From contig CADDZD010000001.1 in the NCBI GenBank assembly GCA_902812385.1, forward strand, positions 62,001-126,000: 64,000 bases of DNA, given 5' to 3'. The translations under genes and the position numbers were made by a program. Source of the DNA: Clostridia bacterium. GTDB lineage: Bacteria > Bacillota > DSM-12270 > Thermacetogeniales > Thermacetogeniaceae. This document shows positions 36,920 to 46,712 of the stretch, piece after piece. Each line of letters opens with the position of its first letter. The stretch's first letter is position 1. Under the pieces are notes generated by a model. It was not told where the DNA came from. It was given only the letters and a program-made list of their open reading frames with translations, and made no database searches.

Positions 36920-37729
36920 TTAGGGGTTTAAAAAGAACTTTAAGTACAAGTATGCCGCAGGTGCGCTAAAAAGAAGACTGTCAAAACGGTCCAGGATGCC
37001 CCCATGACCGGGAATCAAGTCTCCGGAATTTTTAACCTTGCCCAATCTTTTAAAGGCCGATTCCACCAGGTCACCTATCTGGACAACGCTCCCTATCAGG
37101 ATACCAAGCATCAGGGCATCAAACAGGGAAAACAGCCTGCGATATATTGCTTGCAATAATAGAGCCGATCCTATACAAAGGATTAAGCCTCCGATGGAAC
37201 CTTCGAGGGTTTTATGAGGACTTACCCTGGGCCACAGCGGTTGACGTCCGAACAGCCGTCCTGAGAAATAGGCCCCTATATCGCACGACCACGTTAAAAT
37301 CAGGACAAGAAGCAGGTATGGAAATCCATAGGGAACCATCTTTCTGATGAGAATAAGGTAACTTAAAAGCATTCCGATATAACAACTTCCCAGATAAGAA
37401 GAGGCTAAATCGCCTACTGAATACTTTGGGAAGGTAATCATCAAAATTATAAGATGTATCATTAAAATTAATGTAAGACCGATGTAAAAGGCCCCGCCGC
37501 TTTTGTCGTTTGAAGTAAAATAGGCAAGAAGAGGAAAGACCAAGCCGCTCCCATATAACAGAAAGGGTATTATCTTCAGCTTCATGCGCAACAAAATCCG
37601 GCGCAACTCGAAAAGGCCGGTAACCGTTAGAAAAATCACTCCGGTAAGAAAGAGCAGTCTTCCCTCATAGACAAGGTAAACAAGGATTGGTATACCTATC
37701 ACTGCACTTAAGATTCTCTTTAATAACAT
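36920..37729 (-). CDS. cdsA: Phosphatidate cytidylyltransferase
   Basis: 269 residues, about eight transmembrane helices, makes CDP-diacylglycerol for phospholipid synthesis. The C-terminal signature is present (SPHKTLEGSIGG, GDLVESAFKR, then PGHGGILDRFDSLL). ATG at 37729 has AGAGAGG about ten bases upstream; the open frame continues ten codons into uppS and is rejected. Eleven bases separate it from the next gene. Confidence 0.94.
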   Translation of the reverse strand: MLLKRILSAVIGIPILVYLVYEGRLLFLTGVIFLTVTGLFELRRILLRMKLKIIPFLLYGSGLVFPLLAYFTSNDKSGGAFYIGLTLILMIHLIILMITFPKYSVGDLASSYLGSCYIGMLLSYLILIRKMVPYGFPYLLLVLILTWSCDIGAYFSGRLFGRQPLWPRVSPHKTLEGSIGGLILCIGSALLLQAIYRRLFSLFDALMLGILIGSVVQIGDLVESAFKRLGKVKNSGDLIPGHGGILDRFDSLLFSAPAAYLYLKFFLNP

Positions 37730-37745
37730 AGGACTGATACCTCTC

Positions 37746-38555
37746 TCAAAGTCCGCCAAAGCGCCGTTCCCGTTTCTGAAAATCCACCAATGCCTGTAAA
37801 AAATGTTTGGGGCGAAAATCTGGCCAATAGACGGAGGTACCCCAAAACTCCGTATAGGCTGTCTGCCAGAGTAAAAAGTTGCTGATTCTAAGTTCTCCCG
37901 CCGGCCTGATTAAAAGGTCGGGATCGGGGAGGTCCGCAGTATACAAATACTGTTTGAAGAGGGATTCGTCTATGTCGAGAGGATCAATCTCCCCCTGCTT
38001 GACGCGCATTGCAAGCTTGCGGGCGGCATCCACAATTTCCAGCCGTCCACCATAATTTAAGGCTATGTTCAGGATCAGTTTTTCGTTATTAGCTGTCAGC
38101 TTTTGGGCTTTTTCCAATTCTCTTTGAGCAGGTAGAGGAAGCTCGTCTATATGTCCAATTGCCCTAACCTGTACGTTGTGCTCGTGAAGTTCATTAAGTT
38201 CCTTTTGAATATACTCGCATAATAAATTCATTAAGATACTGACTTCTTCTTGTGGTCTTTTCCAGTTTTCTGTGGAAAAAGCATATACGGTCAAAACCTT
38301 AATACCGAGTTCTAAACAAACGGATACAATGTCTTTGAGGGATTCCACACCTGCACGATGGCCTAACCCCCGGGGGAGGCCTCTTGCCTGGGCCCATCTC
38401 CCGTTTCCATCCATGATAATAGCGACATGACGGGGGAGGCGCGCCGGATCAAGCATTTTTCGTAAACGATTGGTTGTTAAGTTATCTACGTTTCTTCCCT
38501 GTCTTATTTTATTAAAAAACCCCAAGATGTGCTGAAACAAGCTGTACTCTCCCAT
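37746..38555 (-). CDS. uppS: Undecaprenyl diphosphate synthase (isoprenyl transferase)
   Basis: Cis-prenyltransferase making the C55 carrier for cell wall synthesis. Motifs HVAIIMDGNGRWA, STENWKRP and the C-terminal RPAGELRISNFLLWQ-type region are present. I use ATG at 38555 (269 residues) with AAGGA almost touching it; TTG at 38540, with GGGAGAG six bases upstream, is an equally good start. The frame is open farther upstream, but that part runs through a terminator stem. The terminator lies only about 10 bases before the ATG. Confidence 0.93.
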   Translation of the reverse strand: MGEYSLFQHILGFFNKIRQGRNVDNLTTNRLRKMLDPARLPRHVAIIMDGNGRWAQARGLPRGLGHRAGVESLKDIVSVCLELGIKVLTVYAFSTENWKRPQEEVSILMNLLCEYIQKELNELHEHNVQVRAIGHIDELPLPAQRELEKAQKLTANNEKLILNIALNYGGRLEIVDAARKLAMRVKQGEIDPLDIDESLFKQYLYTADLPDPDLLIRPAGELRISNFLLWQTAYTEFWGTSVYWPDFRPKHFLQALVDFQKRERRFGGL

Positions 38556-38564
38556 ATCCTTGGA

Positions 38565-38593
38565 ATTAAGAAAAACCCCCTCCTTGAGGGGGA
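38565..38593 (-). terminator. Intrinsic terminator between the ferredoxin gene and uppS
   Basis: Minus strand: CCCCCTC/GAGGGGG stem (plus 38586-38592 and 38576-38582; 3-base loop) followed by TTTTTCTTAATT. Very strong for its size. No room for a promoter remains between it and uppS. Confidence 0.85.
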
Positions 38594-38610
38594 AGAGAAC
38601 TAACCTAATT

Positions 38611-38781
38611 TTACTCTTCAGTGATCGCCTCGTTCGGGCAGACATCGATGCAGGTTCCGCAATCCTCGCACTTATCAGGATTAATCCTGTACTTGCCGTC
38701 TACCTCTTCAATGGCCTCATTCGGGCATTCATCCATGCAGCTGCCACATGCTTCACATTTATCTGTAATCTTGTAAGGCAT
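38611..38781 (-). CDS. 2[4Fe-4S] ferredoxin, 56 residues
   Basis: Too short for ordinary gene listing but unambiguous: I translated 56 residues with two CxxCxxCxxxCP motifs (CEACGSCMDECP and CEDCGTCIDVCP), the clostridial 8-iron ferredoxin pattern. ATG at 38781 has AGGAGGTG about eight bases upstream. The start lies inside the 3' end of the PASTA-protein gene (23-base overlap). Electron carrier for anaerobic redox enzymes such as hydrogenases or pyruvate:ferredoxin oxidoreductase; IspG, which needs low-potential electrons, is in the same gene cluster (inference). Confidence 0.93.
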   Translation of the reverse strand: MPYKITDKCEACGSCMDECPNEAIEEVDGKYRINPDKCEDCGTCIDVCPNEAITEE

Positions 38782-39004
38782 TCTTTTTCACCTCCTTTTC
38801 TATGAGACTCGGGTCATTATATATTTCACTGGCTAAGGTTAATTCGACTGTTTTTTCCCCAACTGTCCGCTGGCGTATAACCCTAATCTGCCCCTTTAAA
38901 GGCAATCCTCTCGGGTTAAGCTGCACCCGGAAACCTGCTTCCTCTAAGATGCGCTGTGCTTCTTTAAAAAGATAACCTACTGTGTCTGGTATGGATACGG
39001 TCAT
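38759..39004 (-). CDS. Small single-PASTA-domain-like protein
   Basis: 81 residues. The first half (IPDTVGYLFKEAQRILEEAGFRVQ) fits one PASTA repeat; the rest is beta-strand-like with a charged C-terminus. PASTA domains normally occur in extracellular parts of PBPs and PrkC-type kinases, but no signal peptide or membrane segment is present, so this appears cytoplasmic. ATG at 39004 with GAGGG three to four bases upstream. It lies between frr and the ferredoxin gene and overlaps the latter by 23 bases. Function unknown. Confidence 0.75.
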   Translation of the reverse strand: MTVSIPDTVGYLFKEAQRILEEAGFRVQLNPRGLPLKGQIRVIRQRTVGEKTVELTLASEIYNDPSLIEKEVKKNALQDYR

Positions 39005-39026
39005 CTGCCCTCACTTTTTACCAACA

Positions 39027-40326
<1,300 letters not shown>

Positions 40327-40374
40327 TCATATCTTCTACAGAACCCACTGAATTCCTTTTTAGATTTATAGGAT

Positions 40375-40971
40375 TTATGTATTTTCTCCCAGACGAAACC
40401 TGGTGAACCGACGGACGACAATATTCTCTCCCAGTTTTGCGATGTATTCGTTGATCAATTCTTTGACTGTTTTCCCCGCATCCCTGATATAAGGCTGCTC
40501 CAGGAGACAAACATCCTGATAAAACTTTTCCAACCTCCCGGCAACAATCTTTTCTACAACCTTTTCTGGTTTACCTTCTGCAAGAGCCTGGTTGCGGAGA
40601 ATATTTGCTTCCTTTTCCACCTGCTCCTGAGGAACATCTTCCCTGCTAACGTAACTGGGACTTGCGGCTGCGACCTGCATAGCAAGTTCACGGCAAAGAT
40701 GCTTGTAATCTTCGGTATTTGCAACAAAATCTGTTTCGCAAGCAACCTCGATAAGCACCCCCAGTTTTGCACCAGGGTGAATATAGGCTTCAATTCTGCC
40801 TTCTTTAGTGGTTCTCCCGGCCTTTTTAGCGGCTGCCGCAAGACCATGTTCCCGCAGGTAGATAATTGCCTTTTCCATGTCGCCGCCGGTTTCTGTAAGG
40901 GCCTTTTTACAGTCCATCATACCGGCCCCGGTCCGCTCTCTTAGTTCCTTTACAAGTTCGGCCTTAATCAA
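40375..40971 (-). CDS. tsf: Elongation factor Ts, short form
   Basis: 198 residues from TTG at 40971, which has GGAGGGG six bases upstream. Nucleotide exchange factor for EF-Tu. [15 protein letters not shown] and CETDFVA are intact. The open frame continues 52 codons upstream over rpsB, but that part is low-complexity and unrelated. The protein is about 100 residues shorter than E. coli EF-Ts, like the Thermus form with a reduced core domain. Confidence 0.95.
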   Translation of the reverse strand: MIKAELVKELRERTGAGMMDCKKALTETGGDMEKAIIYLREHGLAAAAKKAGRTTKEGRIEAYIHPGAKLGVLIEVACETDFVANTEDYKHLCRELAMQVAAASPSYVSREDVPQEQVEKEANILRNQALAEGKPEKVVEKIVAGRLEKFYQDVCLLEQPYIRDAGKTVKELINEYIAKLGENIVVRRFTRFRLGENT

Positions 40972-41005
40972 AAATATCCCCTCCGTCTTCTGTGCACGGT
41001 CACAA

Positions 41006-41734
41006 TTATTCCTCAGCCTGTTCTTGTGGCTGTGGTTCTTCTTGTTGCTGTTCTCCTTGCTTCGCTTCAAGCACCGCATCCGCCATTTTGGATGTAAGCA
41101 GGCGCACTGCCCTGATGGCGTCATCATTTCCGGGTATCACATAATCAATCTCATCAGGGTCACAATTAGTATCAACAATTCCAACTGTAGGTATTCCCAG
41201 TTTACGGGCCTCTAAAACAGCAATTCGTTCTTTGCGGGAATCTACAATAAAAAGGGCACCCGGCAACTCTTTCATATCCTTAATTCCCCGCAGGAACCTT
41301 AACAATTTTTCCTTTTCAGCTCTTAACTTAGTTACTTCTTTCTTCGGAAGTAGATCAAAGTGGCCCGATTCCTCCATCTGTTCAAGTTCACAAAGGCGGT
41401 CCACCCGTTTGCGGATTGTTGCAAAGTTAGTTAGTATTCCGCCAAGCCAGCGTTCATTAACATAAAACATGCCGCATCTTTCTGCTTCTTCGCGCACCGA
41501 TTCCTGAGCCTGTTTCTTGGTACCAACAAACAAAACACTTTTTCCTTCCTGTACCACATCCTTGATAAAAGCATAAGCCTCGTCAATCTTTTTTACCGTC
41601 TTCTGCAGATCAATGATGTAAATGCCATTCCGCTCAGTAAAGATATAGGGCGCCATTTTAGGATTCCACCGCCTGGTTTGGTGACCAAAATGAACGCCAG
41701 CCTCGAGCAATTGCTTCATGGAAATTACCGACAC
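41006..41734 (-). CDS. rpsB: 30S ribosomal protein S2
   Basis: 242 residues; GTG at 41734 with AAGGAGG eight bases upstream (an ATG five codons later is possible). Conserved [27 protein letters not shown] and [20 protein letters not shown] regions. The C-terminal 17 residues are Gln/Glu-rich. It starts a new unit from a strong promoter and has a structured leader of about 100 bases. Confidence 0.96.
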   Translation of the reverse strand: MSVISMKQLLEAGVHFGHQTRRWNPKMAPYIFTERNGIYIIDLQKTVKKIDEAYAFIKDVVQEGKSVLFVGTKKQAQESVREEAERCGMFYVNERWLGGILTNFATIRKRVDRLCELEQMEESGHFDLLPKKEVTKLRAEKEKLLRFLRGIKDMKELPGALFIVDSRKERIAVLEARKLGIPTVGIVDTNCDPDEIDYVIPGNDDAIRAVRLLTSKMADAVLEAKQGEQQQEEPQPQEQAEE

Positions 41735-41762
41735 AAAAAATTCCTCCTTAAGGTTTTTCCTC

Positions 41763-41818
41763 CGCTACCTCATCGACAACCAGGACCCAAAGGGGACCTT
41801 CTGGTGTCTTCAGTAGCG
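41763..41818 (-). promoter_or_regulatory. Structured rpsB leader
   Basis: In the 5' UTR an outer stem CGCTAC/GTAGCG (plus 41763-41768 and 41813-41818) encloses an inner stem GACAACCAG/CTGGTGTC (41775-41783 and 41801-41808). Position and nested shape suggest an autoregulatory S2-binding leader; not matched to a known family. Confidence 0.5.
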
Positions 41819-41839
41819 TGTGTTTTTACGCCATCGGTT

Positions 41840-41869
41840 AGTATATCATAAAAAGCTAACAACTGACAA
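41840..41869 (-). promoter_or_regulatory. Sigma-A promoter of rpsB
   Basis: Minus-strand TTGTCA (-35, plus 41864-41869), 18-base spacer, TATACT (-10, plus 41840-41845). The start lies near 41833, about 100 bases before the rpsB GTG. Confidence 0.75.
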
Positions 41870-41870
41870 C

Positions 41871-41903
41871 AAAAAGGCGCCTGCTTTTTAAACAGGGCCT
41901 TAT
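41871..41903 (-). terminator. Imperfect intrinsic terminator before rpsB
   Basis: Minus strand: AAGG-C-CCTG pairs with CAGG-CG-CCTT around an A/T-rich loop, followed by TTTTTG. It closes the fapA-linked genes and abuts the rpsB -35 box. Confidence 0.55.
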
Positions 41904-41908
41904 CCATC

Positions 41909-42463
41909 TTAAGAAAGCTTTTTCCCCTTTAATTCCAGCACGAGTTCTACCTCATCATGGCCTAAATTTAGTTTCTGGGCAATTTCCTGGGTGTTTAAAC
42001 CTTTTTCAGCCATTTCATAGATTCGTGCGTATTTTTCCCCATCATTGATTTTTATAATCTCACCTGTTTTCTGGGACTGGTGTTTTGGATCCCGGCTGCC
42101 TCGAGATTTTCCTTTACCTTGAGTTTTGTGGTTTCTCTCCCGTTCCCTGCCTGTCTCCTTTTTATCCCCGCTCAAGCCAACAAGCGGGAGACGCTGCTCG
42201 ATATGCGTCAGGGTATTCTTGATCTGCTTGATCTGCCCTTCTACCTGTGAAATGGCGTTGTCGGTGTATCTTTTCGCACTGTCGAGCATTTTGTCAAATT
42301 CCTGCTTATTTTGATAGAAATCATTCAAGATTTCTTCTACCCGATTGATTTCAATGGCGATTTGTTTAAGCTTCAATTCCCGTCTGTCCCGCCAAACAAT
42401 CAGAGAAACCAATGCAATAATACCGGTCGTAAGCAGTCCTAAGACAATAATCAATACTTCCAT
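41909..42463 (-). CDS. DUF6115-like membrane-anchored protein
   Basis: 184 residues. One N-terminal membrane segment (about 3-24), a helical probably coiled-coil region (about 30-95), a basic low-complexity linker (about 100-132) and a C-terminal helix-turn-helix-like segment (IYEMAEKGLNTQEIAQKLNLGHDEVELVL). Similar proteins follow fla/che operons in clostridia; function unknown. Tentative assignment by architecture and position. Confidence 0.65.
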   Translation of the reverse strand: MEVLIIVLGLLTTGIIALVSLIVWRDRRELKLKQIAIEINRVEEILNDFYQNKQEFDKMLDSAKRYTDNAISQVEGQIKQIKNTLTHIEQRLPLVGLSGDKKETGRERERNHKTQGKGKSRGSRDPKHQSQKTGEIIKINDGEKYARIYEMAEKGLNTQEIAQKLNLGHDEVELVLELKGKKLS

Positions 42464-42482
42464 TTATTTTTACTCCTCTAAA

Positions 42483-42818
42483 CTAAATTTTTAGATCAAT
42501 ATGGCGCCCTACGTTTGCATTATCGGTCTTTTCTATAGTTTCGTCTGACGTTTCAAATGATGCATTTTCTTTCTTTTCGAAGGATTTTTCCTGCTGGTGT
42601 TGCAACGACTGTTGCTGTTTGCGTTCTTCCTCCTTAATCCTCGCTTCCCTGGTCTGAGAAGGATTTTGCACGGTTCTTTGAGCTATTTCCGTATCATGTG
42701 CAAGATGTGCGGCAAAACATTGCTGTTGAGTCTGCTCATTTGTCTGTTGGATGTGCTGAATCCTGCTAACATCCTGTGCCCTTGGAAGAAGTATCTGGAA
42801 ATCAACCGCCTGAGTCAT
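42483..42818 (-). CDS. Gln/Glu-rich protein of unknown function
   Basis: 111 residues from ATG at 42818 (a run of six G residues lies five bases upstream). Strongly hydrophilic: a Gln-rich N-terminal half, a charged helical middle and a Ser/Glu/Lys-rich end finishing GRHIDLKI. No known domain recognised. It lies between fapA and the DUF6115-like gene, downstream of sigD, so a link to the flagellar cluster is only positional. Confidence 0.6.
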   Translation of the reverse strand: MTQAVDFQILLPRAQDVSRIQHIQQTNEQTQQQCFAAHLAHDTEIAQRTVQNPSQTREARIKEEERKQQQSLQHQQEKSFEKKENASFETSDETIEKTDNANVGRHIDLKI

Positions 42819-42845
42819 AGTAACCCCCCACATGGTATGTGCTTC

Positions 42846-44462
42846 CTAGGAGCAAGGCATTGCCCTAACTTCTCCTTCCTGTATTGCAAATACCACACAT
42901 TTCATCTCATCACGCACATAATAAGTTAGATTGCCAATTCTAATAATAACACCCGGATGGACATGGTTGTTAACTTTTACTTTTCCTTTTCCGAGCATAC
43001 TAAGGCTTCTAAACAGGTTTTCTTCCGCTTGCATAACCTCTTCCATTTTTGATTTAAGTTCCCGTCGAGTATGCTCCAACTTGCTTAAGAGTGCTTCCTT
43101 CTCCGGCGGCAAAGTCTTTCCTTCTTCCACCAATACTTTCAGCAAGTGCAGTGCTTTCTCTACTTTATCCAGGTTTTTTTCGATTTCCTTTCTTGCCGCT
43201 ACAATCTTGTTATAAGCCACCCTTTGCTCTGGATCTACTCCCACTTCCAGTTCCGTAACCGTCGCCATGTTTGACCCAATTGTCTTCGCTTCAATCTCTT
43301 CACCGGCTCTGCAAATTCCTCCAACCAGGAATCCTTTTCTGCCATCAACAATGATTTTGCCTCCAGCACTTACATTGCTGTGCATGACTGACTCTCCTAC
43401 TACGACGTTCTCCCCTGCCTGTACCTTTGCATTTTCTAAGAACTTTGCAAAAACAGATCCCTTAGCGACAACACTCCCCTTTTCTAGTCCGCGAATTCCC
43501 TCCTTTGCTATAACGTTGCGCCCGGCGATAATGGAACCCCCTTCCACGGTTTCTCCCACTTCCACATCTCCGTCGGCTTTTACCGTAAAACCGGATTTAA
43601 TGCTTCCGATGATTCGAACACTGCCAACATATTCGATATTGCCGGTCGAGAAATCCACATCACCGGGTATTATATATGTTGTATAAACATTAATCCTTCC
43701 GTCCTGTATCACTACATGACCGTTTGTTGTTGCTTTGAGGCTCATGCCGTCAGCGGTCAGTTGGGTGTTTTTACCCGCTCTAATCGGCAAGTCTCTCCCG
43801 GCGCGTGGCAAGAGTTTATTCCCTCTAACCGTGTAACCTGCTTCTCCCTGAGTTGCCGGGGTTTTTGTAGCCAGAACCTGGCCTTCCTTTATATTATGAA
43901 CCAGGTTTAAATTATAGTAATCAACCCTGCCGTTTTCCAACTCAACAGGTTTAAGAGGTGTGTTTTCAACGGGAAAACAATAATTTATTTCCGCATCTTT
44001 CCCATCTACAGCCGGTTTTCCACGAGCAACAACAACTCTAACATATGGATTGGCTTCCTGGATGGCCTCGTCCAGTTTGGCATAGTCGATTCCAAAAACA
44101 ACTCCTTCTTTCTCAAGGGCTTTAAGAACTGCTTCCCTGGTAACCGGGTTTCCGTTAATGGGTGGAAAAACGGTGAGATAGGCTTCCATTTCATCCTGGC
44201 TGATACCAACAATAACTTCCCCATCTTTTTTTGCAACTTCCTGGGGTGGCGCAATGAGCCAACGGGTTGATCTTTCCTGCAACGCTTGGTTTACAGCATT
44301 CCAATCCACATCCGTTACAGACAGGGTGTTAAGCTCGTGTTCCAGATCCGAAAACTTCAATGTACTGGAGGGAGATACGGTTAAATATACACCCTCCGGG
44401 GTAAATTCCAATATACGGAATAGATTTGTGTTTTTATACTTCTTTTCATTGTAGCCGGGCAT
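42846..44462 (-). CDS. FapA-family (DUF342) polymer-forming protein
   Basis: 538 residues. N-terminal alpha/beta region, then a central beta-helix-like DUF342/FapA domain of short Gly-rich repeats (GDVDFSTGNIEYVGSV, GDVEVGETVEGGSII, then VIAKEGIRGL), and a C-terminal coiled-coil (about 410-500). FapA is described as a flagellar assembly protein in Vibrio; in clostridia it commonly follows sigD. ATG at 44462 has AGGGGA six bases upstream; the longer frame to 44483 lacks a ribosome binding site. Confidence 0.85.
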   Translation of the reverse strand: MPGYNEKKYKNTNLFRILEFTPEGVYLTVSPSSTLKFSDLEHELNTLSVTDVDWNAVNQALQERSTRWLIAPPQEVAKKDGEVIVGISQDEMEAYLTVFPPINGNPVTREAVLKALEKEGVVFGIDYAKLDEAIQEANPYVRVVVARGKPAVDGKDAEINYCFPVENTPLKPVELENGRVDYYNLNLVHNIKEGQVLATKTPATQGEAGYTVRGNKLLPRAGRDLPIRAGKNTQLTADGMSLKATTNGHVVIQDGRINVYTTYIIPGDVDFSTGNIEYVGSVRIIGSIKSGFTVKADGDVEVGETVEGGSIIAGRNVIAKEGIRGLEKGSVVAKGSVFAKFLENAKVQAGENVVVGESVMHSNVSAGGKIIVDGRKGFLVGGICRAGEEIEAKTIGSNMATVTELEVGVDPEQRVAYNKIVAARKEIEKNLDKVEKALHLLKVLVEEGKTLPPEKEALLSKLEHTRRELKSKMEEVMQAEENLFRSLSMLGKGKVKVNNHVHPGVIIRIGNLTYYVRDEMKCVVFAIQEGEVRAMPCS

Positions 44463-44541
44463 TTCCGTTCCCCTTGTACCCATTTTTCTGTAAATATAAC
44501 TTCTACCTTTCCGAGCCTTTTCCTGCTCTTGTATCTTCTAA

Positions 44542-45336
44542 TCATACAATCAGGCTCTTTTTCTTCCTGCTTAAGCGCCCTCTTAACCGCAAAATTGCTT
44601 TTGTGTGCAACTGTGAAATACGCGATTCCGAAAGCCCCATTACCTGACCAATTTCCTTCAGAGTTAAGCCTTCATAATAGTACAAACCAACTACCAGCTT
44701 TTCTTTTTCTGGAAGCTTCTCAATAGCATCAGCAAGGGTTTGTTTAATTTCTTCAAATTCAAGGTGTGCAAGGGGGTCATCAGCGTTGGGATCCGGTATC
44801 AGCTCTTCCGGAGACAATCCTTCACTGTCCAAACCAGGTGAACGCCAGCATTCCTCAAGAGACACAAGGGTTAATGGGGTGACTTCATGCAAAAGCTGGT
44901 TCAGGCTTTTTAGACCAAGACCGAGGTATTCAGCCAGTTCCGGCTCTTCGGGGGGTCGACCCAGTTTCTGTTCCAGATCGGCAAAAGCGCTTTCCAGTTT
45001 TCTCGCCTTGGCGCGCACCGATTGTGGTATCCAGTTTAAAGAGCGTAGCCAGTCAAGGATTGCACCTTTTATCCGAGCCAGTGCGAATGTCTCAAACTTG
45101 ATACCTTTATCCGGATTGAAGCGGTCAACAGCATTGATTAAACCGTATACCCCCGCACTGATCAGATCGTCAATCTCTAAATACCCTTTAAGTCCGATTG
45201 CCATCCTTCCCACCAGATATTTTACAAGAGAAATATAATGAAGAATCAACTGTTCACGGGCTTCCGGATCTTTTTTGTTTTTATATTTATACCAAAGTAA
45301 TGTTATTTCCTGTTCCTGAGTATTTAACTCCTTCAA
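44542..45336 (-). CDS. sigD: Flagellar RNA polymerase sigma factor (SigD/FliA/WhiG type)
   Basis: 264 residues, sigma-70 family lacking region 1. Region 2 (LVKYLVGRMAIGLKGYLEIDDLISAGVYGLINAVDRF, of which DDLISAGVYGL is the core), region 3 and region 4 with GLTLKEIGQVMGLSESRISQ. Directs transcription of late flagellar and chemotaxis genes. TTG start at 45336 with GGAGG eight to nine bases upstream. Last gene of the fla/che operon as in B. subtilis. Confidence 0.95.
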   Translation of the reverse strand: MKELNTQEQEITLLWYKYKNKKDPEAREQLILHYISLVKYLVGRMAIGLKGYLEIDDLISAGVYGLINAVDRFNPDKGIKFETFALARIKGAILDWLRSLNWIPQSVRAKARKLESAFADLEQKLGRPPEEPELAEYLGLGLKSLNQLLHEVTPLTLVSLEECWRSPGLDSEGLSPEELIPDPNADDPLAHLEFEEIKQTLADAIEKLPEKEKLVVGLYYYEGLTLKEIGQVMGLSESRISQLHTKAILRLRGRLSRKKKSLIV

Positions 45337-45379
45337 TGAGTTAACCTCCGGCAGAATTGATTTATTTTAATTTAAATTA

Positions 45380-45865
45380 TTATATATACCTTTCTCCATG
45401 CTCAATGGTTCGAATATATAACTTCCCGGTCGTTGTACACAGTTCAATGGTGCGTCCGTAATTGCCTCCGGTATCCTGAGCAGCCAAGGGAATTTTCTCC
45501 ACGGCTAATGCTTTCTTTGTGGCATCGACGTTGCGTTCTCCAATCCGCATGAAGTCTGATGCGCCGGGGAAAACAAACATTTGGGCACCTCCGGCAATTT
45601 TTGCTATAATTCTTTCTTTTACTGCGCCAAGTTTCAGCATCTCAGAAACCAGGACCGGGACGGCGGTATCGGCAAACTTTGCTTTGTTGACTGAATTTCT
45701 TGCTTGATTTGAATCGGGGAGCATGATGTGCGCCAGTCCCCCGATTCTCGCACGAGGATCATAAAGGCAGATTCCGACACATGAACCAAGCCCTGCACTG
45801 GAAAGGTTAACGGGGGCTTTAGCTACCTTAAGTTCAGCAATTCCGACCTTTAATACTTCCCCCAC
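45380..45865 (-). CDS. cheD: Chemoreceptor glutamine deamidase CheD
   Basis: 161 residues. Deamidates receptor Gln residues and binds CheC. Catalytic Cys29 in GLGSCVG and His46 in GGLAHIMLP. GTG start at 45865 overlaps the last base of the cheC stop codon (TAGTG). Confidence 0.95.
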   Translation of the reverse strand: MGEVLKVGIAELKVAKAPVNLSSAGLGSCVGICLYDPRARIGGLAHIMLPDSNQARNSVNKAKFADTAVPVLVSEMLKLGAVKERIIAKIAGGAQMFVFPGASDFMRIGERNVDATKKALAVEKIPLAAQDTGGNYGRTIELCTTTGKLYIRTIEHGERYI

Positions 45866-46488
45866 TAACCGCTCACCCCAAGTGTGTTCAAAATCGTTTC
45901 AAGGGATTCAGCTTCAGGCAGGAAAAAAAGATATCCCCCGACATGCTTGGTTGCTTGGAAATGGAGGTCTGTTTTTATGTACAGAACGTGATCGCCCATT
46001 ATTCCAACATCATGGAGAACAGCGCCCAGTATCGCCCCGGCCATATCGGCACAGAAACCAGGTACGGAGGGAATGTATTTCAGGGAAGTAATGGTGGCCA
46101 GAGCATTTAAAAAGGAGCCGGCTAAAATATTTCCCACTTCCATTAAGGCGGAAGATTCGAGCGGATCGAAAGTCTGCCGGGACAAGATGGAATGCTCCTT
46201 TAAAAGAATGCAGAGCAACTGTTTGGCGTCTTCAACCGGAAACAATAACAATATTTCACCAGGCGCCGAACCTGATATTTTTATATAAATGCTGGCAACG
46301 AAGCTTTCAGATCCTCCTACGATTTCAGGAACTTCAGAGAAATGGCGAACATCAATATGGGGGACTCCCATATCTACCCTCTCACCAATGAGCTCGGAAA
46401 GCGCAGTGGCAGCATTTCCCGCTCCGATATTGCCCATCTCTCGCAGAGCATCGAGTTGAAAGTTGGTCAGTGATTGAAAATCTTTCAC
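45865..46488 (-). CDS. cheC: CheY-P phosphatase CheC
   Basis: 207 residues from GTG at 46488 (AAGGGG eight bases upstream; a TTG seven codons earlier is rejected). Two active-site helices with the ExxN pattern: DALREMGNIGAGN and SALMEVGNILAGS. Both look intact, so it should dephosphorylate CheY-P and bind CheD. Confidence 0.95.
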   Translation of the reverse strand: MKDFQSLTNFQLDALREMGNIGAGNAATALSELIGERVDMGVPHIDVRHFSEVPEIVGGSESFVASIYIKISGSAPGEILLLFPVEDAKQLLCILLKEHSILSRQTFDPLESSALMEVGNILAGSFLNALATITSLKYIPSVPGFCADMAGAILGAVLHDVGIMGDHVLYIKTDLHFQATKHVGGYLFFLPEAESLETILNTLGVSG

Positions 46489-46712
46489 CGTTGTATCCCC
46501 TTTAATCAAATGTAAACATTCACCATCGGTATAGTTAAAGGGTGCTATCTGGTAAAGAGAAGCCTTACTCTAATTGCATCTTCCAGGATAACTGCATATT
46601 TTCCGAGGTAGGACATCATGCAGATTGCAGATAAGGGATCGAAAAAGGTATGGAGGCTTCCCACCCTAAAGAGCAACACTGTTCATTTAAAAGGAGTATT
46701 CTTTCAGGAGCC
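46489..46712. other. Gap between cheW and cheC with no supported gene
   Basis: About 220 bases, long for this otherwise tightly packed operon. A minus-strand open frame of about 44 codons has no ribosome binding site and no recognisable similarity. No convincing promoter, terminator or known riboswitch was seen. Confidence 0.4.

Noticed and set aside
38556-38645. Longer UppS reading through the terminator
   Set aside because: The extra codons lie on a GC stem and U-tract and contain no start with a ribosome site.
40972-41127. N-terminal extension of EF-Ts
   Set aside because: Overlaps rpsB out of frame, unlike any EF-Ts; the TTG at 40971 has an ideal ribosome site.
46510-46712. Minus-strand open frame of about 44 codons between cheW and cheC
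   Set aside because: No Shine-Dalgarno, no start with usual spacing and no recognisable similarity.
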